64,000 nt of DNA from Chelatococcus sambhunathii (GTDB lineage: Bacteria > Pseudomonadota > Alphaproteobacteria > Rhizobiales > Beijerinckiaceae): the NCBI RefSeq assembly GCF_001418005.1, contig NZ_LIOL01000006.1, positions 1 to 64,000 on the forward strand, read 5' to 3'. Below, piece by piece: positions 1 to 9,058 of this stretch. The stretch's first letter is position 1; the number at the start of each line of letters is the position of its first letter. A program made the translations under genes and the position numbers. A model generated the notes under the pieces. That model was not told where the DNA came from and did no database searches. It worked only from the letters and a program-made list of their open reading frames with translations.

Positions 1-492
1 AGAAAAACCCCGAAAGGCTCAACCGATCAGCAAAGGCCGCAAAAATACCGCCGCCTACGCTTCTCTTCCTCTCTCAACAATGTCAAAGAGCGATGGCAAT
101 CGAGATTGCCTGCGAACCAACGAGGGCTCACACTTATAGGAGTGACAGAGGAACCGGTCGGCACCCTGGCTATCCGCCGAAGCACCTTGGCTCATGTCTC
201 AGGTCTTGGGGACCCTGTCTTTCGTTGGCGACCGGCTTTGGGAGCCGTCTCACCAGAAAGACTAGGACGCTCTGGCCGGCGGCTCATCGCTGCGGCCCGC
301 GTCGTGTGGGCGGTTTATGCTCAAACTGCCGGGAAAGGTCAAGCACCTTCTTCAGGAATTTTCCACAGAAGCCGTCAACTCCTTTCGGGACACGAGTTTG
401 GCGCGTGGATAACCGTCCTCCACGCTCGGCCGGCTTGCCCTCGATCCCGCGACTCGCGCCTCGCAGGCCGGATTCGGCCGTGCAAGAAACGC
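1..492. other. Gene-free window edge
   Basis: No convincing coding sequence was found here. The open frames on the plus strand are the antisense of the efflux gene that starts beyond it, or have no family resemblance. The stretch is less GC-biased than the genes. It contains two 9-mers resembling DnaA boxes, TTTTCCACA at 359-367 and CGTGGATAA (one mismatch to TGTGNATAA) at 404-412, in opposite orientation. Whether this belongs to an origin, a promoter for a gene to the left or nothing cannot be told from the window edge. Confidence 0.5.
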
Positions 493-3400
493 CTATTCCG
501 CCGGATGGGGGGCCGGCGCGCCGGTTGGCGCTTCCTCGCCGGCGTGCTGGCGCCGGCCGATCAGGCTGTAGACCGTCGGCACGACGAAGAGCGTGAGGAT
601 GGTGCCCAGCGTCATGCCGCCCACGATGACCCAGCCGATCTGCTGACGGCTTTCGGCACCCGCCCCGTCGGCGAAGGCCAGCGGCACGGCGCCCAGCACC
701 ATGGCGCCGGTCGTCATCAGGATGGGCCGCAGGCGCAGCACCGCCGCCTCCACAACCGCCGCGAGCCGCTGCCGGCCCGCCTGCTGCTGCTGGTGCGCGA
801 ATTCGACGATGAGGATGCCGTGCTTGGTGATGAGCCCGACCAGTGTGACGAGCCCGATCTGCGAGAACACGTTGAGCGTCCCGCCCGTGTAGTACAGCGC
901 CGCGAGCGCGCCGGTCATCGACAACGGCACGGTGAGGAGGATGATGACGGGATCGCGGAAGCTCTCGAACTGCGCCGCGAGGACGAGATAGATGAAGGCG
1001 AGCGCCAGGACGAAGACGAGGGCGAGCGACTGGCTCGAGGCGCGGAACTCGCGGCTCTGGCCGCTCAGATCCGTCTGCACATGGTTTGGCAGCACCTCGT
1101 CGGCTGCCTGTTCGAGGAAGGCGATGCCGTCGCCCATCGTATAGCCGGGCGCGAGATTGGCCGAGATGGTGACCGCGCGCAGCTGATTGAAGCGGCGCAG
1201 CTCTTTCGGTGCAACCGATTCGCGCACCGTCACCACGTTGGAGAGCTGGATCATCTCGCCGCTCGGCGCACGCAAGAAGATCGTCGACAGCGTCTGCGGC
1301 GAGGCGCGGTCGGCGGCAGCCAGCTGCACATAGACGTCATATTGCTCGCCATCGATCTCGAAGCGCGTCACCTGGCGCCCGCCGAGGAGCGTTTCCAGCG
1401 TGCGGCCGACGACGGAGACGTCGAGCCCGAGGTCCGCCACCTTGGCGCGGTCGAGCTCGACGCGGAACTCGGGCTTGTTGAGCTTGAGGTCCGTGTCGAC
1501 GTTGATGAGGCCGGGCCAGGCGTCGATGCGCTCCATCAGCTTGTCGACATAGCCCTGCAGTTCCTCGTAGGTGCCCGAGGTCTGCACGACGAACTCGATG
1601 GGGCGCGAGGAGCCGCGCTGCCCGAGGGAGGCCGGGTTGATGGCGAAGGCGTTGACGCCGGCGATGCGCCGCAGCTTCGGCTGCAGGTCGGCGACGATGT
1701 CCTGCTGCTTGACGCTGCGGTCGTCCCAGTCGACCAGCCGGCCGAAGGCCATGAAGTCGGTCACCTCGGGAAAGCCGACGATGCTGAGCGTCGAGCGGAT
1801 GCCGGGATATTGCGACACCAGCGCCTCGACCTCCTGCGCATAGCGCGTCGTATAGGCGAGGGTCGCGCCCTCGGGGCCGCTGCCGCGCAGCATCACCGTG
1901 CCCCGGTCCTCGACCGGCGACAGCTCCGACCGCAGCTGGGTGAAATAGAAGGCGCTCATGCCGGCGACGCCGACGGCCAGCAGCACCACGAGCCAGCGCA
2001 GCTTCAGCGAGGCGACGAGCGCGCGGCGATAGCCATGCTCCAGGGCCGACAGGAAGCGCTCGAGCGCCGAGAAGACGAAGCCGGGGTTCGGATTGTGCTT
2101 CAGCAGGCGCGAGCACATCATCGGCGTCAGCGTCAGGGCGACGAAGCCCGAGACGAGCACCGCGCCGGCGAGCGTCAAGGCGAATTCGAGGAACAGCCGC
2201 CCGGTGCGGCCCGGCGAGAAGGCGACCGGCGCATAGACCGCGGCGAGGGTCAGCGTCATCGCCACCACGGCGAAGGCGATCTCGCGCGAGCCCTTGATGG
2301 CGGCCGCGACGGGCGTCATGCCCTCCTCGATGTGCCGGTAGATGTTCTCCAGCACGACGATGGCGTCGTCCACCACGAGGCCGATGGCGAGCACCATGGC
2401 GAGCAGGGTCAGCGTGTTCACGCTGAAGCCCATCGCATACATCAGCGTGAAGGTCGCGATGAGCGAGATCGGGATGGTGACGATCGGGATGATGGAGGCG
2501 CGCAGCGAGCGCAGGAAGAACAGGATGACCAGCACCACGAGGACGATGGCCTCGCCGATGGTGTGATAGACGGCCTTGATTGAGCGGTCGATGAAGACCG
2601 CGTTGTCGTTGGCGACCTCTGCCGTGACACCGGCCGGCAGCGATTCGTTGACCGCTGGCAATACGGCCCGCACCGCATTCGAGACGTCGAGCGGATTGGC
2701 CACCGCCTGCTTGACGATGCCGACCGTGATCGTCGGCTTGCCGTTGTAGCGGCCGTCGCGCCTCAGGTCAGCGGCGCCGAGCTCGACGCGCGCCACCTCC
2801 CCCAGCTTGACTTGATAACCGTCGGCCAGCTTGACGATGATGTTGCGGAATTGCTCGGCGGTGGTGAGGCCGGTGCGCGACAGCACCGTGAACTCGCGCA
2901 TCTGGCTCTCGATCCGGCCGGACGGCAACTCGACGTTCTGGCTGCGCAATGCACTTTCGACGTCCTGGACGGTGAGGTTGTAGGCAGCGAGCCGCTCGCG
3001 GTCGATCCAGATGCGCATCGCATAGCGGCGCTCGCCAAAGATGGTGACGTCAGCGACGCCATTGAGATTCTTGAACCGGTCGACCACGTAGCGGTTGACA
3101 TAGTCGGTCAGCTCAAGCGCATCCATCCGCTCGGCCATGAAGGAGATGTAGATGACCGGCTGGGCGTCCGCTTCGACCTTGGCAATGGTCGGCTCGTCGA
3201 TCTCGTCCGGCAGGCGCCGGCGCACCCGGCTGACGCGGTCGCGCACATCGCTGGCGGCAACATCGACATCGACATCCGAACGGAAGCGCACGGTGATGCG
3301 GCTCGATTCGGCCCGGCTCGTCGATTCGAGGACATCGATGCCGGCGATACCAGCGATCGAGCCTTCGAGCACCTGCGTCACCTGGCTCTCGATGATGGTC

Positions 3401-3567
3401 GCCGAGGCTCCGGGATAGCTCGTCGTCACGGAGACGACCGGCTCGTCCACGTTGGGATATTCGCGCACCGTCAGCCGGTCGTAGGAGACGATACCGACAA
3501 GGATGAGGATGAGGCTGAGAACGGTGGCGAAGACCGGACGGCGGATGCAGATCTCCGGCAGGCGCAT
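493..3567 (-). CDS. RND efflux transporter, inner-membrane permease
   Basis: A 1024-residue AcrB/MexF-type resistance-nodulation-division pump, the usual length of the family. It exports hydrophobic or amphiphilic compounds across the envelope using the proton gradient. The N-terminal helix is followed by a large periplasmic loop, then a membrane block. The fourth-helix signature with paired aspartates (GLVVDDAIVVLENIYR, roughly residues 395-410) is the proton-relay motif, and a second periplasmic loop and second membrane block follow (FxGL-type repeat). The start has a GGGAAGG ribosome site and lies 10 bp after the adaptor gene, so the two are co-transcribed. No outer-membrane channel gene is next to it, so a TolC-like partner encoded elsewhere is likely. 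The substrate is unknown; the closest naming would be multidrug efflux. Confidence 0.95.
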   Translation of the reverse strand: MRLPEICIRRPVFATVLSLILILVGIVSYDRLTVREYPNVDEPVVSVTTSYPGASATIIESQVTQVLEGSIAGIAGIDVLESTSRAESSRITVRFRSDVDVDVAASDVRDRVSRVRRRLPDEIDEPTIAKVEADAQPVIYISFMAERMDALELTDYVNRYVVDRFKNLNGVADVTIFGERRYAMRIWIDRERLAAYNLTVQDVESALRSQNVELPSGRIESQMREFTVLSRTGLTTAEQFRNIIVKLADGYQVKLGEVARVELGAADLRRDGRYNGKPTITVGIVKQAVANPLDVSNAVRAVLPAVNESLPAGVTAEVANDNAVFIDRSIKAVYHTIGEAIVLVVLVILFFLRSLRASIIPIVTIPISLIATFTLMYAMGFSVNTLTLLAMVLAIGLVVDDAIVVLENIYRHIEEGMTPVAAAIKGSREIAFAVVAMTLTLAAVYAPVAFSPGRTGRLFLEFALTLAGAVLVSGFVALTLTPMMCSRLLKHNPNPGFVFSALERFLSALEHGYRRALVASLKLRWLVVLLAVGVAGMSAFYFTQLRSELSPVEDRGTVMLRGSGPEGATLAYTTRYAQEVEALVSQYPGIRSTLSIVGFPEVTDFMAFGRLVDWDDRSVKQQDIVADLQPKLRRIAGVNAFAINPASLGQRGSSRPIEFVVQTSGTYEELQGYVDKLMERIDAWPGLINVDTDLKLNKPEFRVELDRAKVADLGLDVSVVGRTLETLLGGRQVTRFEIDGEQYDVYVQLAAADRASPQTLSTIFLRAPSGEMIQLSNVVTVRESVAPKELRRFNQLRAVTISANLAPGYTMGDGIAFLEQAADEVLPNHVQTDLSGQSREFRASSQSLALVFVLALAFIYLVLAAQFESFRDPVIILLTVPLSMTGALAALYYTGGTLNVFSQIGLVTLVGLITKHGILIVEFAHQQQQAGRQRLAAVVEAAVLRLRPILMTTGAMVLGAVPLAFADGAGAESRQQIGWVIVGGMTLGTILTLFVVPTVYSLIGRRQHAGEEAPTGAPAPHPAE

Positions 3568-3577
3568 CTGCCTTCCC

Positions 3578-4690
3578 TCAGCCCTGCGCGGCGGTCGAGG
3601 TCACGACCTCGACGTTGGCGCCGTCGCGCAGCCGCTGCTGGCCGGCAGTGACGACCACCGCCCCCGGCTCGACCCCTTCGGCGATCTCGACGAGGCCGCC
3701 GTAGCGGTTGCCGAGCGTCACGCGCGCCTCGACGGCCTTGCCGTCCTCTACGCGGAAGACGAAGGTGTCCTGCCCGCGCGGCACGATGGCCTCCTCCGGC
3801 ACGGTAACCACCTGCCGCTCCCGGCTACCCTTGATGAGGATGCGCGCGAAAAGCCCGGGCCTCAGGGCCATGTCGCCGTTGGGCACCCGGGCGCGCACGC
3901 TGAGTGCCCGCCCGTTAACGTCGACCAGCGGGTCGATGGCCTCGATCACGCCGTTGAAGATGCGTCCGGGGAATGCATCGACGCTCACCTCGACGGCCTG
4001 CCCCACGGCGATGTCGCCGAGATGGATCTCCGGAACCTTGAAGTCGACGTTGAGGGCATCGATCTTCTCGAGGTTCACGAGCGGCTGGCCGGTCGTGACA
4101 TAGGCGCCGACCGAAACCGTGCGGATGCCCAGGATGCCCGGGAATGGGGCGCGGATCGTGAGCTTATCGAAGCGGGCCCGGATGAGCGCGACGGCGGCCC
4201 GTGCCATGGCGAGATTGGCCACCGCCTCGTCGTTCGCCCGCTGGGTCGTGTTGCCGGAACGGGCGAGTGTGCTCGTGCGCTCGTAATTGGCGAGGGCGAG
4301 GTCGAGCTTGGCCTGTGCGTCGTCCATCTCAGCCTGCGTCAGCGCGCCGTCGAGCTTGAAGAGAACGTCACCCTCCTGGACGGCTTGGCCGTCGCTGAAG
4401 GCGATCGAAGAGATGCGGCCCGCAATCTCTGACGCGACCTTCACCGATTCGTCCGAGGCGAGGCTGCCGATGGAGCGAACGTCGGCGGTCGACGTGCCGG
4501 CCTTGGCCACCGCGGTCTCGACGGCAAAGGCCGGTGCGCGACGCGAGGTCGTCGCCGGGCCCTGCCCCTGCGCCGAGGCATTCGACTGCAACGCGGTCCA
4601 TAGATCATTGAACCGGCCCTGATTGAGCAGGTAGGCGCCGCCCCCAGTGGCCGCGAGCAATGCGATGGCGACAACAACCGATTTGCGCAT
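3578..4690 (-). CDS. RND efflux periplasmic adaptor (membrane fusion protein)
   Basis: A 370-residue HlyD/AcrA-type adaptor that links the inner-membrane pump to an outer-membrane channel. The N-terminal hydrophobic segment (MRKSVVVAIALLAAT) anchors or exports the protein. It is followed by the barrel-sandwich half (SDGQAVQEGDVLFKLD), an alpha-helical hairpin, the second lipoyl-like half and a C-terminal beta-barrel region (GLFARILIKG). The start at 4690 was chosen over a longer frame because AGGGGACGGT precedes it and it gives a normal signal. It is the first gene of the two-gene efflux operon. The preceding 222 bp is AT-richer and probably holds the promoter. Confidence 0.93.
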   Translation of the reverse strand: MRKSVVVAIALLAATGGGAYLLNQGRFNDLWTALQSNASAQGQGPATTSRRAPAFAVETAVAKAGTSTADVRSIGSLASDESVKVASEIAGRISSIAFSDGQAVQEGDVLFKLDGALTQAEMDDAQAKLDLALANYERTSTLARSGNTTQRANDEAVANLAMARAAVALIRARFDKLTIRAPFPGILGIRTVSVGAYVTTGQPLVNLEKIDALNVDFKVPEIHLGDIAVGQAVEVSVDAFPGRIFNGVIEAIDPLVDVNGRALSVRARVPNGDMALRPGLFARILIKGSRERQVVTVPEEAIVPRGQDTFVFRVEDGKAVEARVTLGNRYGGLVEIAEGVEPGAVVVTAGQQRLRDGANVEVVTSTAAQG

Positions 4691-4912
4691 ACCGTCCCCT
4701 GACTCTCTCGGCCCGCCGCCCATCGCGCACGACGAGCCTGTCTTGGCATGCCCGCGAACGTTCGCGAACGCCCCCGTCCGCCGGCCCGAAAGTGGCCTAG
4801 TTCCTCAACCCGAGAATTATACGCTAGCTATGTGGCGACTAGCAGAAAGCGGCAAATTAAATCTTCGTCATCAAACACCCGGCAAGGCACCGCCTCGTCA
4901 GTGGGCAAAAGT
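4691..4912. promoter_or_regulatory. Intergenic region upstream of the efflux operon
   Basis: This 222-bp gap lies between the end of the SDR gene and the start of the efflux adaptor, all on the minus strand. Its middle (about 4800-4880) is clearly AT-richer than the surrounding genes, which is the composition expected of a promoter. No clear operator or hexamer pair was identified and no regulator gene is adjacent. Confidence 0.35.
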
Positions 4913-5719
4913 TCACAGTGCGGACAGGAGATGCCCGCCGTCGACGGGAATCACCGCGCCCGTCATGTAGGCCGAAGCCGACGACAGCAGCAGCAGCAGG
5001 ACGGCATCGAGATCCTGCATGCGGCCGAAGCGCCTCTGGGGGATGCGTTTCAGGAGCGCCGCCCCAGCCTCGCTCGCCAGGACGTCGCGGTTGAGGTCAG
5101 TTTCGACATAACCCGGGGCCAGCGCATTGACGCGGATGCCGTGGCGCGCCCATTCGAGGGCCATCTGTTTCGTGAGTTGGATCAGCCCAGCCTTCGACGT
5201 CGCGTAGGAGCCGACCTGTCTGCCCTGGCGCAGGCCCAGGATGGAGACGACGTTGACGATCGCCCCGTCGCCGCCCGCCGCGATCATTGCTCGCGCCACC
5301 TCGCAGGCGACATGCCGCGCCCCGGTGAGATTGGTGTCGATGGTCGCCACCCACTCCTCCGATGCCTCGTCGAGCAGCGCCCGCGTACGGGCGATGCCGG
5401 CGTTGTTGACGAGTCCGTCGATCGTGCCGAAACGCGCCACCACACGGGCAACGCCGTCACGGACGGAAGCGATGTCCGTCACGTCCATCGCCACCGGCTC
5501 GGCCTCGCCGCCGGCCATGCGGATCTCCTCGACCAGGGGCACGAGCAGATCGAACCGTCGGGCCGCGACCGCGACATGGACCCCATGGCCGGCGAGCATG
5601 CGCGCGAAATGATGGCCGAGACCGGACGAGGCGCCGGTGACGATCACCACCGCGCCGGCCAGGTCGGCGAAGGGATTGAGAATCCGTGGGCCATTCTCGT
5701 CGAGCATCGCGCCATCCAT
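4913..5719 (-). CDS. SDR-family NAD(P)-dependent oxidoreductase
   Basis: A 268-residue classical short-chain dehydrogenase/reductase. The cofactor motif TGASSGLG is at about residues 28-35, NNAG at 105-108, the catalytic serine at 159 and the YxxxK pair Tyr172/Lys176. The proline-glycine motif (APGYVETD) and the C-terminal substrate region (VDGGHL) are also present. The start at 5719 has GGAGGGGG ten bases upstream; longer frames have an Arg-rich unlikely N-terminus. It is the last gene of the minus-strand operon that begins with an RpiR regulator, 95 bp after the universal stress protein gene. It probably oxidises a hydroxyl group of the imported compound or of an intermediate. Family assignment is firm; the substrate is unknown. 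Confidence 0.9.
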   Translation of the reverse strand: MDGAMLDENGPRILNPFADLAGAVVIVTGASSGLGHHFARMLAGHGVHVAVAARRFDLLVPLVEEIRMAGGEAEPVAMDVTDIASVRDGVARVVARFGTIDGLVNNAGIARTRALLDEASEEWVATIDTNLTGARHVACEVARAMIAAGGDGAIVNVVSILGLRQGRQVGSYATSKAGLIQLTKQMALEWARHGIRVNALAPGYVETDLNRDVLASEAGAALLKRIPQRRFGRMQDLDAVLLLLLSSASAYMTGAVIPVDGGHLLSAL

Positions 5720-5814
5720 CCGCAACCGGCCCCCTCCAGGCCCCGGCGACCTCATGCGAGCACGCGCGCGCATGGGACGCAAGGCGGCCGGACGGCGATC
5801 CGCCCGCCGGCCGC

Positions 5815-6282
5815 TCAGCGCTGCGTGCCGGCCTGCCGTGCGGCCTCGGCCGCCGTCTCGCGCACGACGACAACGGTCGCATCGGCATGGCGGACGACAC
5901 GCGCGGCGTTCGGCCCGAGGAAATAATCGTCGATCTTGGGCCGCGCTGCGCTGATGACGATGAGGTCGATGTCCAGTTCCCGGGCATAGCGCAGGATGAC
6001 CTCGTAGATGGTGCCGTGATCGACAATGTGCCGGTGACGCACACCCGCCGGGATGGTCTCCTTCGTATAGGCGTGGAGGGCAGCGTTCGCCTCCTCCATT
6101 GCCCGGCGCACGTGATCCTTCGGGAAGAAGCCAGCAACGATGCTCATGCCGAAATCCGGCACCACGGTCAGCACGTGGATCGTGGCACCGAAGGCCTTGG
6201 CCATGTCGACGGCGGTCTTCACCGCCTTGGTCTGGCTGTCGAGGTGGGCGACGTCGATGGCGAGCAGGATGTTCTTGTACAT
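5815..6282 (-). CDS. Universal stress protein (UspA family)
   Basis: A 155-residue single-domain UspA protein beginning MYKNILLAIDV, with the alternating beta-alpha fold and a C-terminal LGPNAARVVRHADATVVVVR segment matching the family's nucleotide-binding loop, though the usual serine is not obvious there. A GGAGGAAG ribosome site precedes the start. It lies 14 bp after the fused TRAP permease. Usp proteins linked to TRAP transporters are known, for example TeaD with TeaABC in Halomonas, where the Usp modulates transport; the same role here is inference. Confidence 0.9.
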   Translation of the reverse strand: MYKNILLAIDVAHLDSQTKAVKTAVDMAKAFGATIHVLTVVPDFGMSIVAGFFPKDHVRRAMEEANAALHAYTKETIPAGVRHRHIVDHGTIYEVILRYARELDIDLIVISAARPKIDDYFLGPNAARVVRHADATVVVVRETAAEAARQAGTQR

Positions 6283-6296
6283 GGACTTCCTCCGGC

Positions 6297-8957
6297 TCAG
6301 GCGGTCGCGGGCGCGCCGACGGCCGTGCGCTGCCGGCGGCGCTGCAGGAGAACGACGAGGCCGATCAGCAGGAAGCCGGGAATCGTCATCAGCTGGCGAT
6401 TCATGCGCTCGCGCTCGCGTTCCAGCTGCACGATGCGCACGGGCTGCTCGCCGTAGAAGTCGAAGTTCTTGAGGCTCTGGGCCGCCTGGCTCGTGGCATC
6501 GAACGGCTCCTCCAGCACGACCGCATCCCCCTCGACCTGGTAGAGGAGACCCGTGTTCTGCTCGAGGCGCCCGCGCGGATCCCCTGCCGGCGCTCCGAGC
6601 TCGAGCACGATGGTCTTCTGTGCGATCCGCCCGAGGCGGAAGTCGGGCCCCTCCACCGTGAGCCGCAACGTGCCCTCGTCGGGCTCGGAGGCCACCGCCT
6701 CCTCGATCCGCGCCGGCGCCAGCGTTTCATAGGGTTCAGATATCTGGTCCAGGAAGAAGCCGGGACGCAGCAGGAAAAAGGCCGCGAGCAGCAAGATCGC
6801 CGATTCCCACAGGCGCGAACGCACGAGGAAGAAGTTCTGAGTCGCCGCGGCGAAGACCAGCATGGCGATCGTCGCCTTGAAGAAGATCCAGACCGCACCG
6901 GCCCAAGAGACGTCGATGAGCAGGAGGTCAGTGTTGAAGATGAAGATGAACGGCAGCAGCACGGTGCGCAGACTGTAGAAAAAGGCCGTAACGCCGGTTC
7001 TGATGGGATCGCCACCGGAGACGGCGGCCGCGGCAAAGGAGGCGAGGCCGACGGGTGGCGTCACATCCGCCATGATGCCGAAATAGAAGACGAACAGATG
7101 CACGGCGATGAGCGGCACGAGGAAGCCGTTGGCAGCCCCGAGTTCCACGACCACCGGCGCCATCAGCGAGGAGACGACGATGTAGTTCGCCGTTGTCGGC
7201 AGGCCCATGCCGAGGATAAGGCTGATGACGGCCGTGAAGAAGAGGATGAGCAGGAGGTTGCCGCCGGAGATCAGCTCGACGAACTGCGCCATCACCTGGC
7301 CGATGCCGGTCAGCGTCACGGTGCCGACGATGATGCCGGCCGTCGCCGTGGCCGCGGCGATGCCGATCATGTTGCGGGCGCCGAGCACGAGCCCTCCGAA
7401 GAGATCGTCCGCCCCCTCGCGCAGCGCGGCGCCGACATCTTGGCCGCGCAGGCCGCGGAAGAGCGCCTTGAGCGGCTTCTGCGTGACGAGGATGAGGAGC
7501 AGGAGGGCCACGGCCCAGAAGGCAGACAGGCCGGGCGACTTCTGCTCGATCATGAGGAACCAGACGAGGACGACGATCGGCAGGAGGTAGTGCAACCCGG
7601 TCTTTAGCACCTCCTTGGCGAGCGGCAGTTCCACCACCCGGGCGTTCGGGTCGTCGAGTTCGAGGTCGGGCGAGCGCGAGGCATACCAGACGAGCCCGAC
7701 ATAGGCGGCGAGCAGCAGCAGGACGAGCAGCAAGGCCGACATGTCGGGCAGCAGCATCTGCACGCCGCGGATGACCCAGTAGATCACGCCGCAGAGGATG
7801 ACGATCGAGGTCGCGGAGATGCCGGTGACGAGGGCCGACTGCCAGACGGTACGCCGAATGCGCTTGGGCAGCGTCGGCATGTCGTGCTTCACCGCCTCGA
7901 GATGCACGAGATAGAGCAGCGCTATGTAGGAGATGATGGCGGGCAGGAAGGCGGCCTTGATCACCTCGAGGTAGGAGATGCCGACATATTCCACCATCAG
8001 GAAGGCGGCCGCGCCCATGACGGGCGGCATGATCTGGCCGTTGACCGAACTCGCCACTTCGACCGAGCCGGCCTTTTCGGGCGTGAAGCCGACGCGCTTC
8101 ATCAGCGGGATGGTGAAGGTGCCGGTCGTCACCACATTGGCGATGGAGGAGCCGGAGATGAGACCGGTCATCGCCGAGGCAAGGACGGCGGCCTTCGCGG
8201 GTCCGCCGCGCAGGTGGCCAAGAAGTGCGAAGGCGAGCTTGATGAAGTAGTTGCCGGCCCCCGCGCGGTCGAGCAGCGAGCCGAAAAGCACGAAGAGGAA
8301 GACGAAGGACGAGGACACGCCAAGCGCGATGCCAAAGACGCCCTCCGTCGACAGCCACATCTGGTCCATCGCCCTTGGAATCGACGCGCCCTTCCAGCGG
8401 ATCACGTCCGGCACGAAGACACTCGAGCCGAAGAAGACGTAAAGCAGGAAAACGACCGCCACGACGACGAGGGGCAAGCCGAGCGCGCGGCGCGTCGCCT
8501 CGAGGAGGAGGATGAGGCCGACGCCGGCCACGACCAGGTCCTGCATCAACGGATTGCCTGGGCGGGTCGCGAGGGCCCCGTAGAACAGGAAGATGTAGGC
8601 CGCGCAGAAGGCGGCGAGGAGCGCCAGCACCCAGTCCTGCACAGGGATGCGATTGCGAGGGCTCGACGGCAGGGCCGGAAAGGCGCAGAAGGCGAGGAAG
8701 AGCGCAAAGGCGAGGTGGATCGAGCGCGTCTCGGTATCATTGAGGACGACGCGCAGGCCCGTTGCCGCCTGGGTGACGAAGGGCAAGGGCGACGCGATCC
8801 AGATCTGGAACAGCGACCAGGCGAGCGCGACACAGAACAGCAGCCGGCCAGCCATGCCACCGGGATCGCGCGCCCCGGTGTCGGAGGACGCCACGAGATC
8901 CTGCAGCTCTTCGTCGCTCAGCGGCCGGCCCGCTTTCGGCTCTTCAGCCATGCTCAT
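6297..8957 (-). CDS. TRAP transporter, fused DctQM-type permease (TAXI class)
   Basis: An 886-residue polytopic membrane protein in which the small and large TRAP permease subunits are one polypeptide, as is usual for TAXI-type systems. After a short cytoplasmic N-terminus come four to five helices (DctQ-like part), then the DctM-like domain with its glycine-rich re-entrant segments (ALASAMTGLISGSSIANVVT at about 260-280, and GMGLPTTANYIVVSSLMAPV at about 590-610). The C-terminus carries a soluble stretch of roughly 100 residues and a last helix. The protein uses an ion gradient to import solute delivered by the binding protein encoded just upstream. A long gap with a strong hairpin separates it from that gene. 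Confidence 0.95.
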   Translation of the reverse strand: MSMAEEPKAGRPLSDEELQDLVASSDTGARDPGGMAGRLLFCVALAWSLFQIWIASPLPFVTQAATGLRVVLNDTETRSIHLAFALFLAFCAFPALPSSPRNRIPVQDWVLALLAAFCAAYIFLFYGALATRPGNPLMQDLVVAGVGLILLLEATRRALGLPLVVVAVVFLLYVFFGSSVFVPDVIRWKGASIPRAMDQMWLSTEGVFGIALGVSSSFVFLFVLFGSLLDRAGAGNYFIKLAFALLGHLRGGPAKAAVLASAMTGLISGSSIANVVTTGTFTIPLMKRVGFTPEKAGSVEVASSVNGQIMPPVMGAAAFLMVEYVGISYLEVIKAAFLPAIISYIALLYLVHLEAVKHDMPTLPKRIRRTVWQSALVTGISATSIVILCGVIYWVIRGVQMLLPDMSALLLVLLLLAAYVGLVWYASRSPDLELDDPNARVVELPLAKEVLKTGLHYLLPIVVLVWFLMIEQKSPGLSAFWAVALLLLILVTQKPLKALFRGLRGQDVGAALREGADDLFGGLVLGARNMIGIAAATATAGIIVGTVTLTGIGQVMAQFVELISGGNLLLILFFTAVISLILGMGLPTTANYIVVSSLMAPVVVELGAANGFLVPLIAVHLFVFYFGIMADVTPPVGLASFAAAAVSGGDPIRTGVTAFFYSLRTVLLPFIFIFNTDLLLIDVSWAGAVWIFFKATIAMLVFAAATQNFFLVRSRLWESAILLLAAFFLLRPGFFLDQISEPYETLAPARIEEAVASEPDEGTLRLTVEGPDFRLGRIAQKTIVLELGAPAGDPRGRLEQNTGLLYQVEGDAVVLEEPFDATSQAAQSLKNFDFYGEQPVRIVQLERERERMNRQLMTIPGFLLIGLVVLLQRRRQRTAVGAPATA

Positions 8958-8992
8958 GCTCCCCCCGCAGTTGCGCTTGCCGGCTCGCCGGC

Positions 8993-9036
8993 GTGCCGCC
9001 CGGTATTCCCCGCGGCGGCGAAAAGCCGGGCGGCAC
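8993..9036 (-). repeat. Intra-operon hairpin between binding protein and permease
   Basis: An 11-bp perfect inverted repeat, GTGCCGCCCGG at 8993-9003 and CCGGGCGGCAC at 9026-9036, encloses a 22-base loop. It lies in the 101-bp gap between the TAXI binding-protein stop and the permease start. A partial third arm (GTGCCGCCCG) follows at 9041-9050. No T-run follows, so a Rho-independent terminator is unlikely. Such stems often protect the upstream message and so favour binding protein over permease; that role is inferred. Confidence 0.6.
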
Positions 9037-9058
9037 GCGCGTGCCGCCCGTCTTCATC

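Noticed and set aside
106-2583. Long plus-strand open frame of 825 codons
   Set aside because: It is antisense to the RND pump, rich in His, Asp and Arg in the way of GC-rich shadow frames, and matches no family.
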